DNA from: Bacteroidota bacterium
Lineage (GTDB): Bacteria > Bacteroidota > Bacteroidia > Bacteroidales > Cfx3-03
Length of the DNA stretch: 10,571 nucleotides
Direction of reading: 5' to 3'
Assembly: GCA_030706265.1 (NCBI GenBank)
Contig: JAUZOX010000058.1
Location: forward strand, 1 to 10,571
This document shows positions 1 through 8,026 of this stretch, in pieces. The notes beneath the pieces were generated by a model. It saw only the letters and a program-made list of their open reading frames with translations. It ran no database searches and had not been told where the DNA came from. A program made the position numbers and the translations under genes. Numbering within the stretch: the stretch's first letter is position 1; each line of letters begins with the position of its first letter.

Positions 1-222
1 GATACCAGCGAATCCTGGATTGCCTGCATCTTCCTGGTGCTTAACCTGGTCAAATTGGCCGGGGTGGCACTCCATTGTCTCTTATCAAATTGGAGCAAAA
101 GTTTTTCAGCAAAGGCAATGTTAAAATCCTTGAATGATTTTATTGACGATATCCAAGCCAAAGTATTTTTGGATGTGCTTCAATCAAATCCTGACAAGGT
201 TATCATAAAAAATCTCTGTTGA
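1..222 (+). CDS. C-terminal fragment of a DDE insertion-sequence transposase (partial at window start)
   Basis: The reading frame is open from base 1 and ends at TGA 220-222, giving the last 73 residues of a protein whose start lies outside the window. The fragment begins DTSESWIACIFLVLNLVKLA, a pattern seen at the C-terminal end of IS4/IS5/IS1182-like DDE transposases of Bacteroidota, where a hydrophobic stretch follows the catalytic core. None of the DDE residues are in the window, so catalytic integrity cannot be judged. The stop codon abuts a sequence that looks like an IS terminal inverted repeat (223-240), as expected for a compact IS in which the transposase fills the element. The exact IS family is uncertain; a small independent ORF starting at the in-frame ATG (37) is less likely, because the frame is open upstream. 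Confidence 0.6.
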   Translation, partial: DTSESWIACIFLVLNLVKLAGVALHCLLSNWSKSFSAKAMLKSLNDFIDDIQAKVFLDVLQSNPDKVIIKNLC

Positions 223-240
223 GTTTTTTAGCAGACCCTA
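1..240 (+). mobile_element. Right end of an insertion sequence, with probable terminal inverted repeat at 223-240
   Basis: Directly after the transposase stop lies GTTTTTTAGCAGACCCTA (223-240). Read inward it is TAGGGTCTGCTAAAAAAC, matching the AGGGTCTGCT(G/A)AAAAA style of end found on Bacteroidota IS4/IS5-type elements. The other end is outside the window, so neither the repeat nor a target duplication can be confirmed. The element inserted downstream of the susD gene and points towards its 3' end. Confidence 0.5.
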
Positions 241-468
241 AATAATTTGTATCAAATCGGACGTTTGGAACTCGCATGGATGATTTTCTTTGTGGCCTGT
301 GTTTTTCAAACATGCTCGGTTAACCATTTGGTTCAAGTATGGCAGATTCGTAGTTCAAGTTACAAACATGTACAAATATACTATCTGGATACCCGTTTTC
401 AAAAATTACCTCAATAAAATCAAGGGAGCCAGAAGGCTTTTTCAAAAAGTGCGGAAATCAGGAAAATA
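241..468. other. Non-coding spacer between IS end and susD terminator; no recognised gene
   Basis: No convincing gene was found. A short plus-strand frame (284-469) is open and ends in basic residues (RRLFQKVRKSGK), faintly like the tail of a mobile-element protein, but it has no good start and no recognisable domain. The 8-mer GTTCAAGT occurs twice (331-338 and 353-360). The stretch probably consists of decayed mobile DNA. Confidence 0.35.
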
Positions 469-529
469 AGTGTCTTATCTTGGTAGAAGTTAATTTACAA
501 ACTGTCAACTTAAACCAAGATAAGACACT
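469..529 (-). terminator. Long hairpin at the 3' end of susD, probable transcription terminator
   Basis: Bases 469-484 and 514-529 form a perfect 16-bp stem around a 29-nt loop, in which AAGTT (487-491) and AACTT (507-511) can pair further. On the minus strand the stem is followed by TATTTTCC, a modest U-rich tail; on the plus strand the following bases are A/T-mixed. It starts 36 bp after the susD stop, as expected for the end of the sigma-fecR-susC-susD unit. The stem is unusually long and the U-tract poor, so a relic of a palindromic repeat is an alternative. Confidence 0.55.
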
Positions 530-564
530 ATAACTATTAAGTATAATTTATTAATAATTTCACA

Positions 565-2277
565 TTACATCCAACCAGGATTTTGAGGATAAGGCTTTCC
601 GGTTGTCGTGTTATCAATTTGTGACTGCGGAATTGGCCGTAGTAAATGTTTGGGTACAACAAAATTCAGTTGCGCGTCTGTATTATGTTTCACAATTCGC
701 GATTGCATCTGTCCTGTCCGTGCAAGATCCCAAGCCCTTACCATTTGTCCACATAATTCTCGTGAACGTTCATCAAGAATGAAATCAATTGAAAGGTCAG
801 AAGCCTTAATATCCATTGCAGCAGGATTCCCAGTGGGGTATGCGGCTCTTTCACGAATAATGTTGATGTATTTGACTGCATCGGGTAAGTTACCAATCCT
901 ATATGCAGCCTCTGCAGCAATGAGGTAGGTTTCACCCAAGGTCCATACAATAACCGGCCTGATGGAGGGTGCATTCATATCGGCACGTTTTGTATCATAG
1001 TACTTTTTCAGCGCCGGAGCCATTTGAATATTATATTTACGTGGAGGCATCAGTAAATAGCGGGTTGCAGCAATCTTGGCATCTGTTACATTTACACCAG
1101 GCATGTAACAGGCGGTATCACCTAAAACAAATTTAGACTTACCGGCTAAAGCTGGATCTACACCGGCTGGAACAGGATTGGGCCATTTGGGAATGCTGGA
1201 TGCTTTATTACAATACCAAACTGTTTGAAAAGTTTTGCCGTATCTTGTATCATTTGTTTTGTCAGCAAATACAGTATCTGTTAACCAACGAGTGGGAACG
1301 GCACGGATGTAAGGCCGTCCATTTAAAATATCACGTTGCATACCAGGCACATAAGTTTCATATTTTGGCACCCACATATGATTTAAGACATTGTCTGTGC
1401 CACTGCTGTTATTTGGGCCATTGTAAGCAATGTTAGATGTGTGCTGTATGGTCCATAAAACTTCGGTATTATTTTCATTACCTTCGATATATATTTGTCC
1501 AAAATCCTTTAAAAGTTCTAAACCTAATGAAGCTTTATTTGCGATCAGGGCCGTTGAAATATTATAGGCTTTTTGAAAATCGTTAGGATCTTTTGCAGAA
1601 GAACCGGCTCTGGTGAGATAAACTTTAGCCAAAAGATGTTTTGCAGCAGCTGCATTTGCTTTACCCGGTAATAAGCCATTGGTAAATGGGCTTGCAGGAA
1701 GACCTACGATGGCATCGGTCAGGTCCTGGATGATAAAATTGTATACGTCTGCCAAAGGATCACGCGTGGCAGAGGTCGTAGGCGTACTCTGAAAATGTTT
1801 ATTTAGGGTAACATCTCCCCAAAATTGAACCAACACAAAATAATAATTTGCCCTTAGAAATTTTGCTTCGGCAATCATCCTGTTTTTGGAAACAGAATCT
1901 ATCCCTTTTAAGCTAGCTGCATTATCTATCAGACCATTACAAGTATTGATAAATGTGTAGCAAGAATTCCAGATTCCAGATAATTTACCATTGGAAGGAA
2001 TATAATTACTGTTGTACTTATTTATATCATTATTTCCGTCGTTTCCTGTAATAAATTCATCGGTACCAATACACGTCAGTGTAAATAAATTTTCAGTTCC
2101 CCAAAGATTACGCATACCACCATATGCTGCATCAAGTCCCGATTGAAAACCCTGAACTGTAGAAAAGAAAGCCGGAGTCAATTGAGACTGTGGGTTTTCG
2201 GTTAATTTATCAGAACAACCTGAAAATATTATCAATATTGATATAAAATATGTAATATTTGAATATAACTTTTCCAT
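565..2277 (-). CDS. SusD/RagB-family outer-membrane nutrient-binding lipoprotein
   Basis: This 570-residue protein is the substrate-capturing lid of a SusC/SusD transporter, anchored to the outer face of the outer membrane. Residues 1-20 form a lipoprotein signal (ISILIIFSGC) with Cys21 as the lipidation site. The segment that follows (KLTENPQSQLTPAFF) is the typical start of mature SusD proteins. The length, the helical TPR-like composition and the C-terminal NPGW motif (PYPQNPGWM) are all standard for the family. It begins 17 bp after susC ends, so the two are almost certainly co-transcribed and work as one complex. The leader is A/T-rich without a Shine-Dalgarno site, normal for Bacteroidota. 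Ligand specificity cannot be read from sequence, because binding residues vary widely. No truncation or frameshift is seen. Confidence 0.96.
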   Translation of the reverse strand: MEKLYSNITYFISILIIFSGCSDKLTENPQSQLTPAFFSTVQGFQSGLDAAYGGMRNLWGTENLFTLTCIGTDEFITGNDGNNDINKYNSNYIPSNGKLSGIWNSCYTFINTCNGLIDNAASLKGIDSVSKNRMIAEAKFLRANYYFVLVQFWGDVTLNKHFQSTPTTSATRDPLADVYNFIIQDLTDAIVGLPASPFTNGLLPGKANAAAAKHLLAKVYLTRAGSSAKDPNDFQKAYNISTALIANKASLGLELLKDFGQIYIEGNENNTEVLWTIQHTSNIAYNGPNNSSGTDNVLNHMWVPKYETYVPGMQRDILNGRPYIRAVPTRWLTDTVFADKTNDTRYGKTFQTVWYCNKASSIPKWPNPVPAGVDPALAGKSKFVLGDTACYMPGVNVTDAKIAATRYLLMPPRKYNIQMAPALKKYYDTKRADMNAPSIRPVIVWTLGETYLIAAEAAYRIGNLPDAVKYINIIRERAAYPTGNPAAMDIKASDLSIDFILDERSRELCGQMVRAWDLARTGQMQSRIVKHNTDAQLNFVVPKHLLRPIPQSQIDNTTTGKPYPQNPGWM

Positions 2278-2294
2278 AAATAAGATTTAAAAAA

Positions 2295-5200
2295 TTATAA
2301 GATTATATTAATACCAAAAATCATTGACCATGTTGCTGGTGTATCAACATTCAATGTACCTGAAGTCTCAGGATCCAAGCCATGAAATTTATCCCGGTAA
2401 GGAGAGAAAAGAATAAATGGATCATTTGCAGTTGCATATATTCTTACAGACTTCATCCCAGTACTTCTCAGGATTGATTGTGGGATGCTGTAACCTAAAG
2501 ACAGACTTCTGATTTTCAGAAACGATCCATCAAAATAGCCTAAAGTTGAATTTTTTGCCGGATTTGTCTGAGCAGAATTTGGCTTGGGCCACTCATTAGT
2601 AGGATTGTTTAGCGTCCAATAATCAATATTTATATTGTTGTAATTAGCCTGGAGAGTATTGGCAAAACCACCACCATATAAGGTTGAGGAGATCGTACTG
2701 CCAAATCGTGCACTTGCAGCAACAGTAAAATCAAAGTTCTTAAATGAAACTTTTTGAGTAGTACCGCCTTCCCACTTGGGTTGGGGTGATCCTATAATAT
2801 ACATATCACCGGCATCAATTTGACCATTCTTGTTCCTATCTGCCACTCTTATTTGTCCAATTACAGACCCGGTTCCGGTTGTTGTCAGTCCCAGGCTTTT
2901 TGCTAAGAGAGTGTCGGCACTCGTAGCCTGCCAGATTCCAATCTTCTGGTAATCATAAAATGAACCGATTGGTTGGCCTACAAACCATTTATTTCCAATA
3001 TCTGCAGGCTTGCCATTATAAAAAGTATTGAGTGACGGATTCAATTGCGTAATCTGTCCCCTGTTAATAAAGAAATTGAAATCTGAGGTCCAGGTAATTC
3101 CATTCTTACCATTGCTTTGAATATTAACTGAACTAATATGTATCTCGATCCCTTTATTTTCTGATTTGCCGATATTGGTTAAAATAGTATTCGGTATTCC
3201 AGAAGTTGCAGGCAAACTTTGAGGTAACATCATATCGTTTGTGTAGGAATGATATAATTCAACTGAACCAGATATCCTATTTTGCCAAAAGCCAAAATCA
3301 ACACCTGCATTTAATGTTGACGTGTATTCCCAACCGAGTGTGGGATTGGGCACACTGTTCGGATAAAGCCCGGTTGTATTTGTTGAGCCATAATTATAGA
3401 CCTGATTCGTTAATGACCCCAATGTCTGATAAGGACTAATTGAGGTATTTCCAACCGAACCATAGCTAACTCTCAATTTGAGATTTGAAATAAAAGAAGA
3501 ATTTTGCAAGAAAGATTCTTTGTTAATATTCCACGCGATTGCTGCAGAAGGAAAGGTATGGAATTTATTACCCTCGGCTAGTCGTGACGAAGCATCGGTA
3601 CGCATAGCTAAAGTCAGTAAATATTTATCATTATAACTATAATTTACCCTGGCCATATAAGAAAGGAGTGCGTATTCAGCCCTTGAGCCTGTTCCGCTCA
3701 AATTTGCTCCTAAAGAAGGATTAAAATATTGAGTGTTATCAGATAATAGTCCCGTATAGTTGAATGAGTTTGACTCTGACACATTATCTTCAAAACTTAA
3801 TAAACCAGTAAAATTTATATTGTGCTTTTTAGCAATGATTTTATCATATGTCACTATGTTTTCGAGAGTATAATTACTGCTGATGCCCGTTTGATTATTG
3901 GCACTTGATGGGCCCCCTAAATTATTAGTTGTTTGACTTGTATAAAAATTACCGTACACATCTGATTTTAGTTGGGCACCAGCATTAAATTTATACTTTA
4001 ACCCATTGAATATATTTGCTTCCAGATAAAAGGTTGTAAAAGTCCCCAATCTTTTTCTGTTTTCTACCACTGCTCCATCAATGAAATTAGCCAATGGATT
4101 CCATACTTGATTAGAGCTTCCCGGGACAAAGTAATTGATCAGTACACCTGTAGTATCATAAGGAGACGCGAGAGGACTTGCTCTTAAAGCTTGCCCCATC
4201 GGGTTCTGATTTTCTCCCTGGGTGATAGAGTAGGTATTAAATGAATTGATACCTACTTTAAGAAATTTAGTAAGCTGCTGATCAAAACTTAGTTTGAGTG
4301 AATAGCGCTTGAAAGATTGTCCAAAATATACACCCGTCTCATTATAATAACCTCCAGATATAGCATATTGTGTGGCATCAGTTCCGCCAGTAACACTTAT
4401 CTGGTGATTAGTGGTGATACCCGTTTTATAAACTAATTTTTGCCAGTCAGTGTTTCGACCTATGGCAATTCCTTGTTGTTCTTCGGGAGAAAAGGCATCC
4501 GCTATTATCTGAGGATCGTCAATACTTGAGTATTTGCCAGGATTGCCTATGTATTTGGCCCACTTTTTTAAAAGCAGGTATTGTTGACCATTCATCATGG
4601 GATATTCACCAATGTTTTTATTAAAGCCTGTGTAACCACTATAAGTGATAAGTGGTTGGCGCATTCCTGATTTACCGTGTTTTGTGGTTACCAGGATAAC
4701 CCCATTGGCACCTCTAGATCCATAGATAGCAGTCGAAGAAGCATCTTTCAAAACTTCTACAGAAGCTATATCATCTATATTGAAATCATTGATATTTCCG
4801 TCAAATGCAATTCCATCAATTACCACCAAAGGGGAATTTCCGGCTTTAACTGAACGAGTCCCCCTGATAAGTATTGTTGGGGCCTGACCGGGTTTACTAT
4901 TCCCGTTACTTTTTTGTACATCAATACCGGCTCCTTGTCCTTGAAGTGCCTGACTTAAATTAGCAGAAGGAACATCGGCTAGCGACTGGGCACTGATGGA
5001 AGTGATCGCACCGGTTACATCAGATTTTTTCCTTGTTCCATAACCAACCACTACAACTTCTTCCAGCGTCTTTACGCTCTCAGCAAGCCTTATGGTGATT
5101 GGATTATAACTATCAACGGTTATCTCTTGCTTTTCATACCCCATATATGAAACCACAAGAATAACCTTGTGATCGGAGTTTGTAAAACTAAATTTTCCTT

Positions 5201-5687
5201 GCTGATCTGTGACCGTTCCTTTATAAGTTCCCTTAATCAAAACACTCACTCCAGGAAGCGATTCTCCGGTTTTTGCATCGGTAACTGTACCACTTATCGT
5301 ATTCTTTGCTTGATTACCAATCGGTGTTATTACAACAAGATTATTATCAAGAACTTTATGCGTCACATTTGCATCTTTTAAAACGACATTCAGAACCTCA
5401 TCGACTGATATACTATTAGCCTTAAATGAAACTTTTTTATCAAGGCTAACAAACTGATCATTATAAAAAAACCTACATTGTGTTTGCTCCTCAATCAGCT
5501 TAAATAACTCTTTAAGTGAGACCTCTTTTATGTTAAGGTTTACCCTTGCAGATTGAGAATAACCTGTTGCCTGAACAGACAGCGAAAACAAACAGATTAA
5601 TAAAACTGTTAGCTTCATAATAACTAAAATTTGATAGTTTTGGAGAAAATATTGAACATACCTCTCCCAATCATGTATTTTCTTCAT
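2295..5687 (-). CDS. SusC/RagA-family TonB-dependent transporter with N-terminal STN signalling domain
   Basis: A 1130-residue outer-membrane transporter that imports a ligand bound by its SusD partner, powered by TonB. In order it shows: a short charged pre-segment and a signal peptide within residues 24-44 (MKLTVLLICLFSLSVQA, cleavage near GYSQ); an STN (secretin/TonB short N-terminal) domain at about 48-121; a carboxypeptidase-regulatory-like beta domain at about 129-202 (SGTVTDAKTGESLPGVSV); a TonB-box-like VVVVGYGT around 211-218; a plug at about 220-337 containing IYGSRGANGVILVTTK; then the beta-barrel to the C-terminus. The STN domain is what FecA-type transporters use to contact a FecR-type anti-sigma factor, which fits the upstream fecR and sigma genes. 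The start at 5687 was kept because related proteins have a similar charged pre-segment, but Met24 (5618) is a good alternative. The gene is intact. Confidence 0.96.
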   Translation of the reverse strand: MKKIHDWERYVQYFLQNYQILVIMKLTVLLICLFSLSVQATGYSQSARVNLNIKEVSLKELFKLIEEQTQCRFFYNDQFVSLDKKVSFKANSISVDEVLNVVLKDANVTHKVLDNNLVVITPIGNQAKNTISGTVTDAKTGESLPGVSVLIKGTYKGTVTDQQGKFSFTNSDHKVILVVSYMGYEKQEITVDSYNPITIRLAESVKTLEEVVVVGYGTRKKSDVTGAITSISAQSLADVPSANLSQALQGQGAGIDVQKSNGNSKPGQAPTILIRGTRSVKAGNSPLVVIDGIAFDGNINDFNIDDIASVEVLKDASSTAIYGSRGANGVILVTTKHGKSGMRQPLITYSGYTGFNKNIGEYPMMNGQQYLLLKKWAKYIGNPGKYSSIDDPQIIADAFSPEEQQGIAIGRNTDWQKLVYKTGITTNHQISVTGGTDATQYAISGGYYNETGVYFGQSFKRYSLKLSFDQQLTKFLKVGINSFNTYSITQGENQNPMGQALRASPLASPYDTTGVLINYFVPGSSNQVWNPLANFIDGAVVENRKRLGTFTTFYLEANIFNGLKYKFNAGAQLKSDVYGNFYTSQTTNNLGGPSSANNQTGISSNYTLENIVTYDKIIAKKHNINFTGLLSFEDNVSESNSFNYTGLLSDNTQYFNPSLGANLSGTGSRAEYALLSYMARVNYSYNDKYLLTLAMRTDASSRLAEGNKFHTFPSAAIAWNINKESFLQNSSFISNLKLRVSYGSVGNTSISPYQTLGSLTNQVYNYGSTNTTGLYPNSVPNPTLGWEYTSTLNAGVDFGFWQNRISGSVELYHSYTNDMMLPQSLPATSGIPNTILTNIGKSENKGIEIHISSVNIQSNGKNGITWTSDFNFFINRGQITQLNPSLNTFYNGKPADIGNKWFVGQPIGSFYDYQKIGIWQATSADTLLAKSLGLTTTGTGSVIGQIRVADRNKNGQIDAGDMYIIGSPQPKWEGGTTQKVSFKNFDFTVAASARFGSTISSTLYGGGFANTLQANYNNINIDYWTLNNPTNEWPKPNSAQTNPAKNSTLGYFDGSFLKIRSLSLGYSIPQSILRSTGMKSVRIYATANDPFILFSPYRDKFHGLDPETSGTLNVDTPATWSMIFGINIIL

Positions 5688-5694
5688 ACATTTG
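5687..5694 (+). promoter_or_regulatory. TAnnTTTG-like -7 box for a possible antisense RNA
   Basis: TACATTTG matches the Bacteroidota -7 consensus TAnnTTTG exactly, on the strand opposite susC, and its first base overlaps the susC start codon. No clear -33 TTTG was found at the usual spacing; the nearest similar bases are ATTG at 5651-5654, too far upstream. Start of transcription would fall near 5700. The motif is short and A/T-rich, so chance occurrence is possible. Confidence 0.35.
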
Positions 5695-5700
5695 TAGATG

Positions 5701-5771
5701 TTAAATGAATAATTAGGTTTTTATCGAAACTTAATTGGATAGGAGTAGTTCGAACCTGCTCCTATTTTTTT
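5701..5771 (+). ncRNA. Candidate cis-antisense small RNA opposite the susC leader
   Basis: About 70 nt of plus-strand sequence in the fecR-susC gap folds into two neighbouring hairpins. Hairpin 1 pairs 5711-5720 with 5727-5736 (10 bp, loop TTATCG). Hairpin 2 pairs 5739-5748 with 5756-5765 (10 bp, loop TTCGAAC) and runs into seven T (5765-5771), a textbook intrinsic terminator reading plus. Each stem has one G-U pair (5716/5731 and 5746/5758) that would be a C-A mismatch in a minus-strand transcript, and the minus strand has no U-tract here, so the structure is built for plus-strand RNA. No plus-strand protein gene ends nearby. Short antisense RNAs over susC leaders are known in Bacteroides utilization loci with sigma/anti-sigma control; equivalence here is inferred. 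The 5' end is estimated only from the TACATTTG box. Confidence 0.5.
5739..5771 (+). terminator. Intrinsic terminator on the plus strand, within the fecR-susC gap
   Basis: A 10-bp stem (ATAGGAGTAG with CTGCTCCTAT, one G-U pair), a 7-nt loop and a T7 tract form a complete rho-independent terminator in the plus direction. Read on the minus strand the stem gains a mismatch and lacks a U-tract, so it is a poor terminator for fecR. Confidence 0.7.
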
Positions 5772-5828
5772 AGTTAATTGTGGCGATAGGTATTTGATTA
5801 TTCGATAATCCTCCTTTCTTGAAAAAAG

Positions 5829-6977
5829 TTATTTGCTCTCATATTTTTGTTTGATTTTCCGATCTAACTTAAGAATAACTGTATCTTTTATTATCTTATA
5901 GTCGATCATGGGTGTTGTTAATTTTAAAGCTTGTAGAATTTGTTCAATAGTCTCTTTTCGGATGGTTCCTGAAAATGTATAGTTTTTAATTTCTTCATCC
6001 TCAAAACGAATTATCATATCAAATCTTCTCTCGATTTTTGGAGCAAATGTTCTTAACGATTCGCTCTCAATCACCCAATTTTCCTCACTCCAAGAAGTAT
6101 ACAGTTCTGTTTTTACATTATTGAGTACTTTGTAATTATCGAGGAAAGCATTTTCGTTTTCTATTGGTAGTTTAGTGTAAGAGATACTCGTAGGGACAGG
6201 TTGAATATTTTTTTCGGTTTTATAATACACTAAACATTGCTTTGGTTTTAGTTCGATCTCACTCTTGTTATCCTGATCATCAGTTTTACGGACATCTATT
6301 TTCCCTTCCACAAGAGTAGTAGTGATGTATCTTTCATTAGGATAAGCTTTTACATTAAATTTTGTCCCCGTGGCCCTCACAATTACATAGGGTGTAATAA
6401 CTTCGAAAGGTTTTGACTTATTAGTGGCAACCTTAAAATATGCTTCCCCTGAAAGATAGACCAGGCGTTTTGTTTTATTAAAATCTTGATTATATATTAT
6501 TTTACTTCCTGCATTTAGATATACGGTCGATCCATCAGGCAATTTTGCAATAGTTTTTGTACCATAGGGAACAGTTATTTCTGCATTGTAATTTTGAGAG
6601 GGCTTATTATTCAATAAAAGATAGGTTATCAGACTTCCGAAACCTAAAAACAACAACCAAATTGCAGCAGTGCGAAACTTTTTTAAAATTCCAATTCTTC
6701 TCAGATTCGATGCCGATTCGGATTCTAAATCGTCACTTTCAAAACCTAATTTATTTTGAATATGATCCCATGATTTATTTTCAAAGAATTGTTCTTTTGT
6801 GTACATCATCCCCGAAAGTATCCAAGTTGATTTGTACATTTTGAACAAAACTTTATTTTCTTCACTTTTATTAATCCACTGATTTAATACTTCAAGTTGT
6901 TTACCATTAATATCGTCTGTTAAAAAACAGATGATGATTTCCTTAATTTCGTCGTTTATTGAATTTGTATTTAACAT
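5829..6977 (-). CDS. FecR-like transmembrane anti-sigma factor (FecR domain plus C-terminal DUF4974/STN-like domain)
   Basis: A 382-residue inner-membrane regulator that holds the ECF sigma factor encoded just upstream and receives the signal from the STN domain of SusC in the periplasm. Residues 1-100 are the cytoplasmic sigma-binding part; a single membrane helix lies at about 103-122 (TAAIWLLFLGFGSLITYLLL); the periplasmic FecR domain at about 135-230 has the classic TVPYGTKTIAKLPDGSTVYL, YLSGEAYFKV and ATGTKFNVKAY motifs; the C-terminal domain at about 313-375 resembles DUF4974 (FSGTIRKETIEQILQALKL). Order and strand (sigma, fecR, susC, susD) match the usual Bacteroidota arrangement. The gap to the sigma gene is 64 bp and contains an 8-bp direct repeat. 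No damage is seen. Confidence 0.95.
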   Translation of the reverse strand: MLNTNSINDEIKEIIICFLTDDINGKQLEVLNQWINKSEENKVLFKMYKSTWILSGMMYTKEQFFENKSWDHIQNKLGFESDDLESESASNLRRIGILKKFRTAAIWLLFLGFGSLITYLLLNNKPSQNYNAEITVPYGTKTIAKLPDGSTVYLNAGSKIIYNQDFNKTKRLVYLSGEAYFKVATNKSKPFEVITPYVIVRATGTKFNVKAYPNERYITTTLVEGKIDVRKTDDQDNKSEIELKPKQCLVYYKTEKNIQPVPTSISYTKLPIENENAFLDNYKVLNNVKTELYTSWSEENWVIESESLRTFAPKIERRFDMIIRFEDEEIKNYTFSGTIRKETIEQILQALKLTTPMIDYKIIKDTVILKLDRKIKQKYESK

Positions 6978-6996
6978 AAATATCCCGTTAATTATA

Positions 6997-7028
6997 TGAC
7001 AAGATTTTGCTTTGATTCTGTGACAAGA
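6997..7028. repeat. Direct repeat TGACAAGA x2 between the sigma gene and fecR
   Basis: TGACAAGA occurs at 6997-7004 and again at 7021-7028, 24 bp start to start, in the 64-bp gap between sigma stop and fecR start. The position would suit a regulator site or promoter elements for fecR, but it could be coincidence in A/T-rich DNA. Confidence 0.3.
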
Positions 7029-7041
7029 AAATGAAAAAAAA

Positions 7042-7608
7042 TTAACTATTTTTGGAAAGGCCTTCGCTAATTTTTTCTAAAACCCTGAATATTTGAGTCC
7101 TAACTGTGCTTACAGAAATGTTTAAAATTTCTGCAATTTCTTGATGAGATCTATTTTCAAGCCGGCTCAACTTAAAGATTTCTCCACTACCGGCAGGAAG
7201 AGTCAGCATGATCTGCTGGATCATTCGTTTTGTGTCTTCTGCTTCTAGCTTTTCAAGGAGAAATGAATTAATCGGCTGTGATTCTTTAATAAAAGCCCAG
7301 GACTCATCCGATAACAAAACATTATTGATCTGCTTCTTATTTTTCTTCTGTATAAGGCTATTGATACATGAATTATGAACGGATTGATAGATATAGGACT
7401 TAATAGATTTATTGAGAGTGATTTTTTCTTTGTCCAGCCAAATCTTTATAAACACATCTTGAACAATTTCCTCAGAAAGAAATCTATCTGTAGTATATTG
7501 ATATGCATAATTACACAAATCAGAGAAAAGCTCTCTAAAAAGGAGTTTAAATGAATTTTCATCCCCCTCTAAAACCTTATACCAATAATTGTTTAAAAGT
7601 ATTGACAT
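7042..7608 (-). CDS. ECF RNA polymerase sigma factor of the Bacteroidota FecI-like type
   Basis: A 188-residue extracytoplasmic-function sigma factor, predicted to direct RNA polymerase to the downstream transport genes when released by the FecR-like partner. Region 2 spans about residues 22-90 (NYAYQYTTDRFLSEEIVQDV, then FIKIW), including the core-binding and -10 recognition helices. Region 4 spans about 130-183, with the helix-turn-helix at 153-172 (RSHQEIAEILNISVSTVRTQ) for -35 contact. Length is normal for ECF factors. The start at 7608 is fixed by an in-frame TAA immediately upstream (7609-7611). A TAnnTTTG box lies 22 bp before the start. The gene is first in the minus-strand unit and is intact. 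Confidence 0.95.
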   Translation of the reverse strand: MSILLNNYWYKVLEGDENSFKLLFRELFSDLCNYAYQYTTDRFLSEEIVQDVFIKIWLDKEKITLNKSIKSYIYQSVHNSCINSLIQKKNKKQINNVLLSDESWAFIKESQPINSFLLEKLEAEDTKRMIQQIMLTLPAGSGEIFKLSRLENRSHQEIAEILNISVSTVRTQIFRVLEKISEGLSKNS

Positions 7609-7630
7609 TTAAATTTGTAAATCTTTGTTT

Positions 7631-7638
7631 CAAAAGTA
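7631..7638 (-). promoter_or_regulatory. Probable -7 promoter element of the sigma-fecR operon
   Basis: On the minus strand TACTTTTG matches the Bacteroidota housekeeping -7 consensus TAnnTTTG, placing the transcript start a few bases further on and a short leader before the sigma-factor ATG at 7608. No clean TTTG was found at the expected -33 spacing, so the call rests on one motif and its position. Confidence 0.4.
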
Positions 7639-8026
7639 ACAATTATTTTAATGTCGAGTAGGTAAAAGCATTTCAGCTTAAACCTTTCACAGCAATGTAC
7701 ATCAAACTCTCGCTTCATCCAGCGCTTCCGAGTCAGGGTTTTCACTTCTTACCAATTACAGGCGTGATAATTCCCGATGTGCAAATAGAATCCCTGGTGC
7801 TCTATATATCTATAATAGCCACCTTATCGCATTGAATTTACCAATTTTCTTATCACATATAGTCCATTCAATCAATTTCCTGTTAAGCCAATACCGAACG
7901 TCTATTGTTGTCCACTTAAGAAACGAGTATGTTTTAAACGATCATGTTTTGAAAACACAAACACCGTGTACCGAACATCCATGCAAGTTCCATGCGACCA
8001 ATTTAATACAAATGATTGACGGATGA
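7639..8026. other. About 390 bp without a recognisable gene between the sigma promoter and the HNH remnant
   Basis: A plus-strand frame from 7832 to TGA 8024-8026 is open for 64 codons but has no recognisable motif. It is in the same frame as the HNH remnant that follows the stop, so it could be a degraded N-terminal part of that gene. The rest looks like decayed DNA; no RNA gene or repeat was recognised. Confidence 0.3.

Noticed and set aside
608..928. Plus-strand open frames lying across susD and susC (such as 608-928, 1200-1436, 3206-3439, 5169-5381)
   Set aside because: They overlap strongly supported genes in other frames, have cysteine-rich or compositionally odd translations and no domains.
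738..974. Minus-strand frame inside susD in another phase
   Set aside because: It is an out-of-frame shadow of susD with no family features.
5741..5763. TTCGAAC loop with a 5-bp stem resembling a tRNA T-arm, hinting at a tRNA fragment or attachment site
   Set aside because: No anticodon arm, D-arm or matching acceptor strand lies upstream, and the stem continues to 10 bp into a T-tract, so it is better explained as a terminator.
5810..5817. Perfect Shine-Dalgarno-like AAAGGAGG on the minus strand just after fecR
   Set aside because: No ATG, GTG or TTG start follows at a usable distance, and Bacteroidota rarely rely on this signal; probably coincidental.
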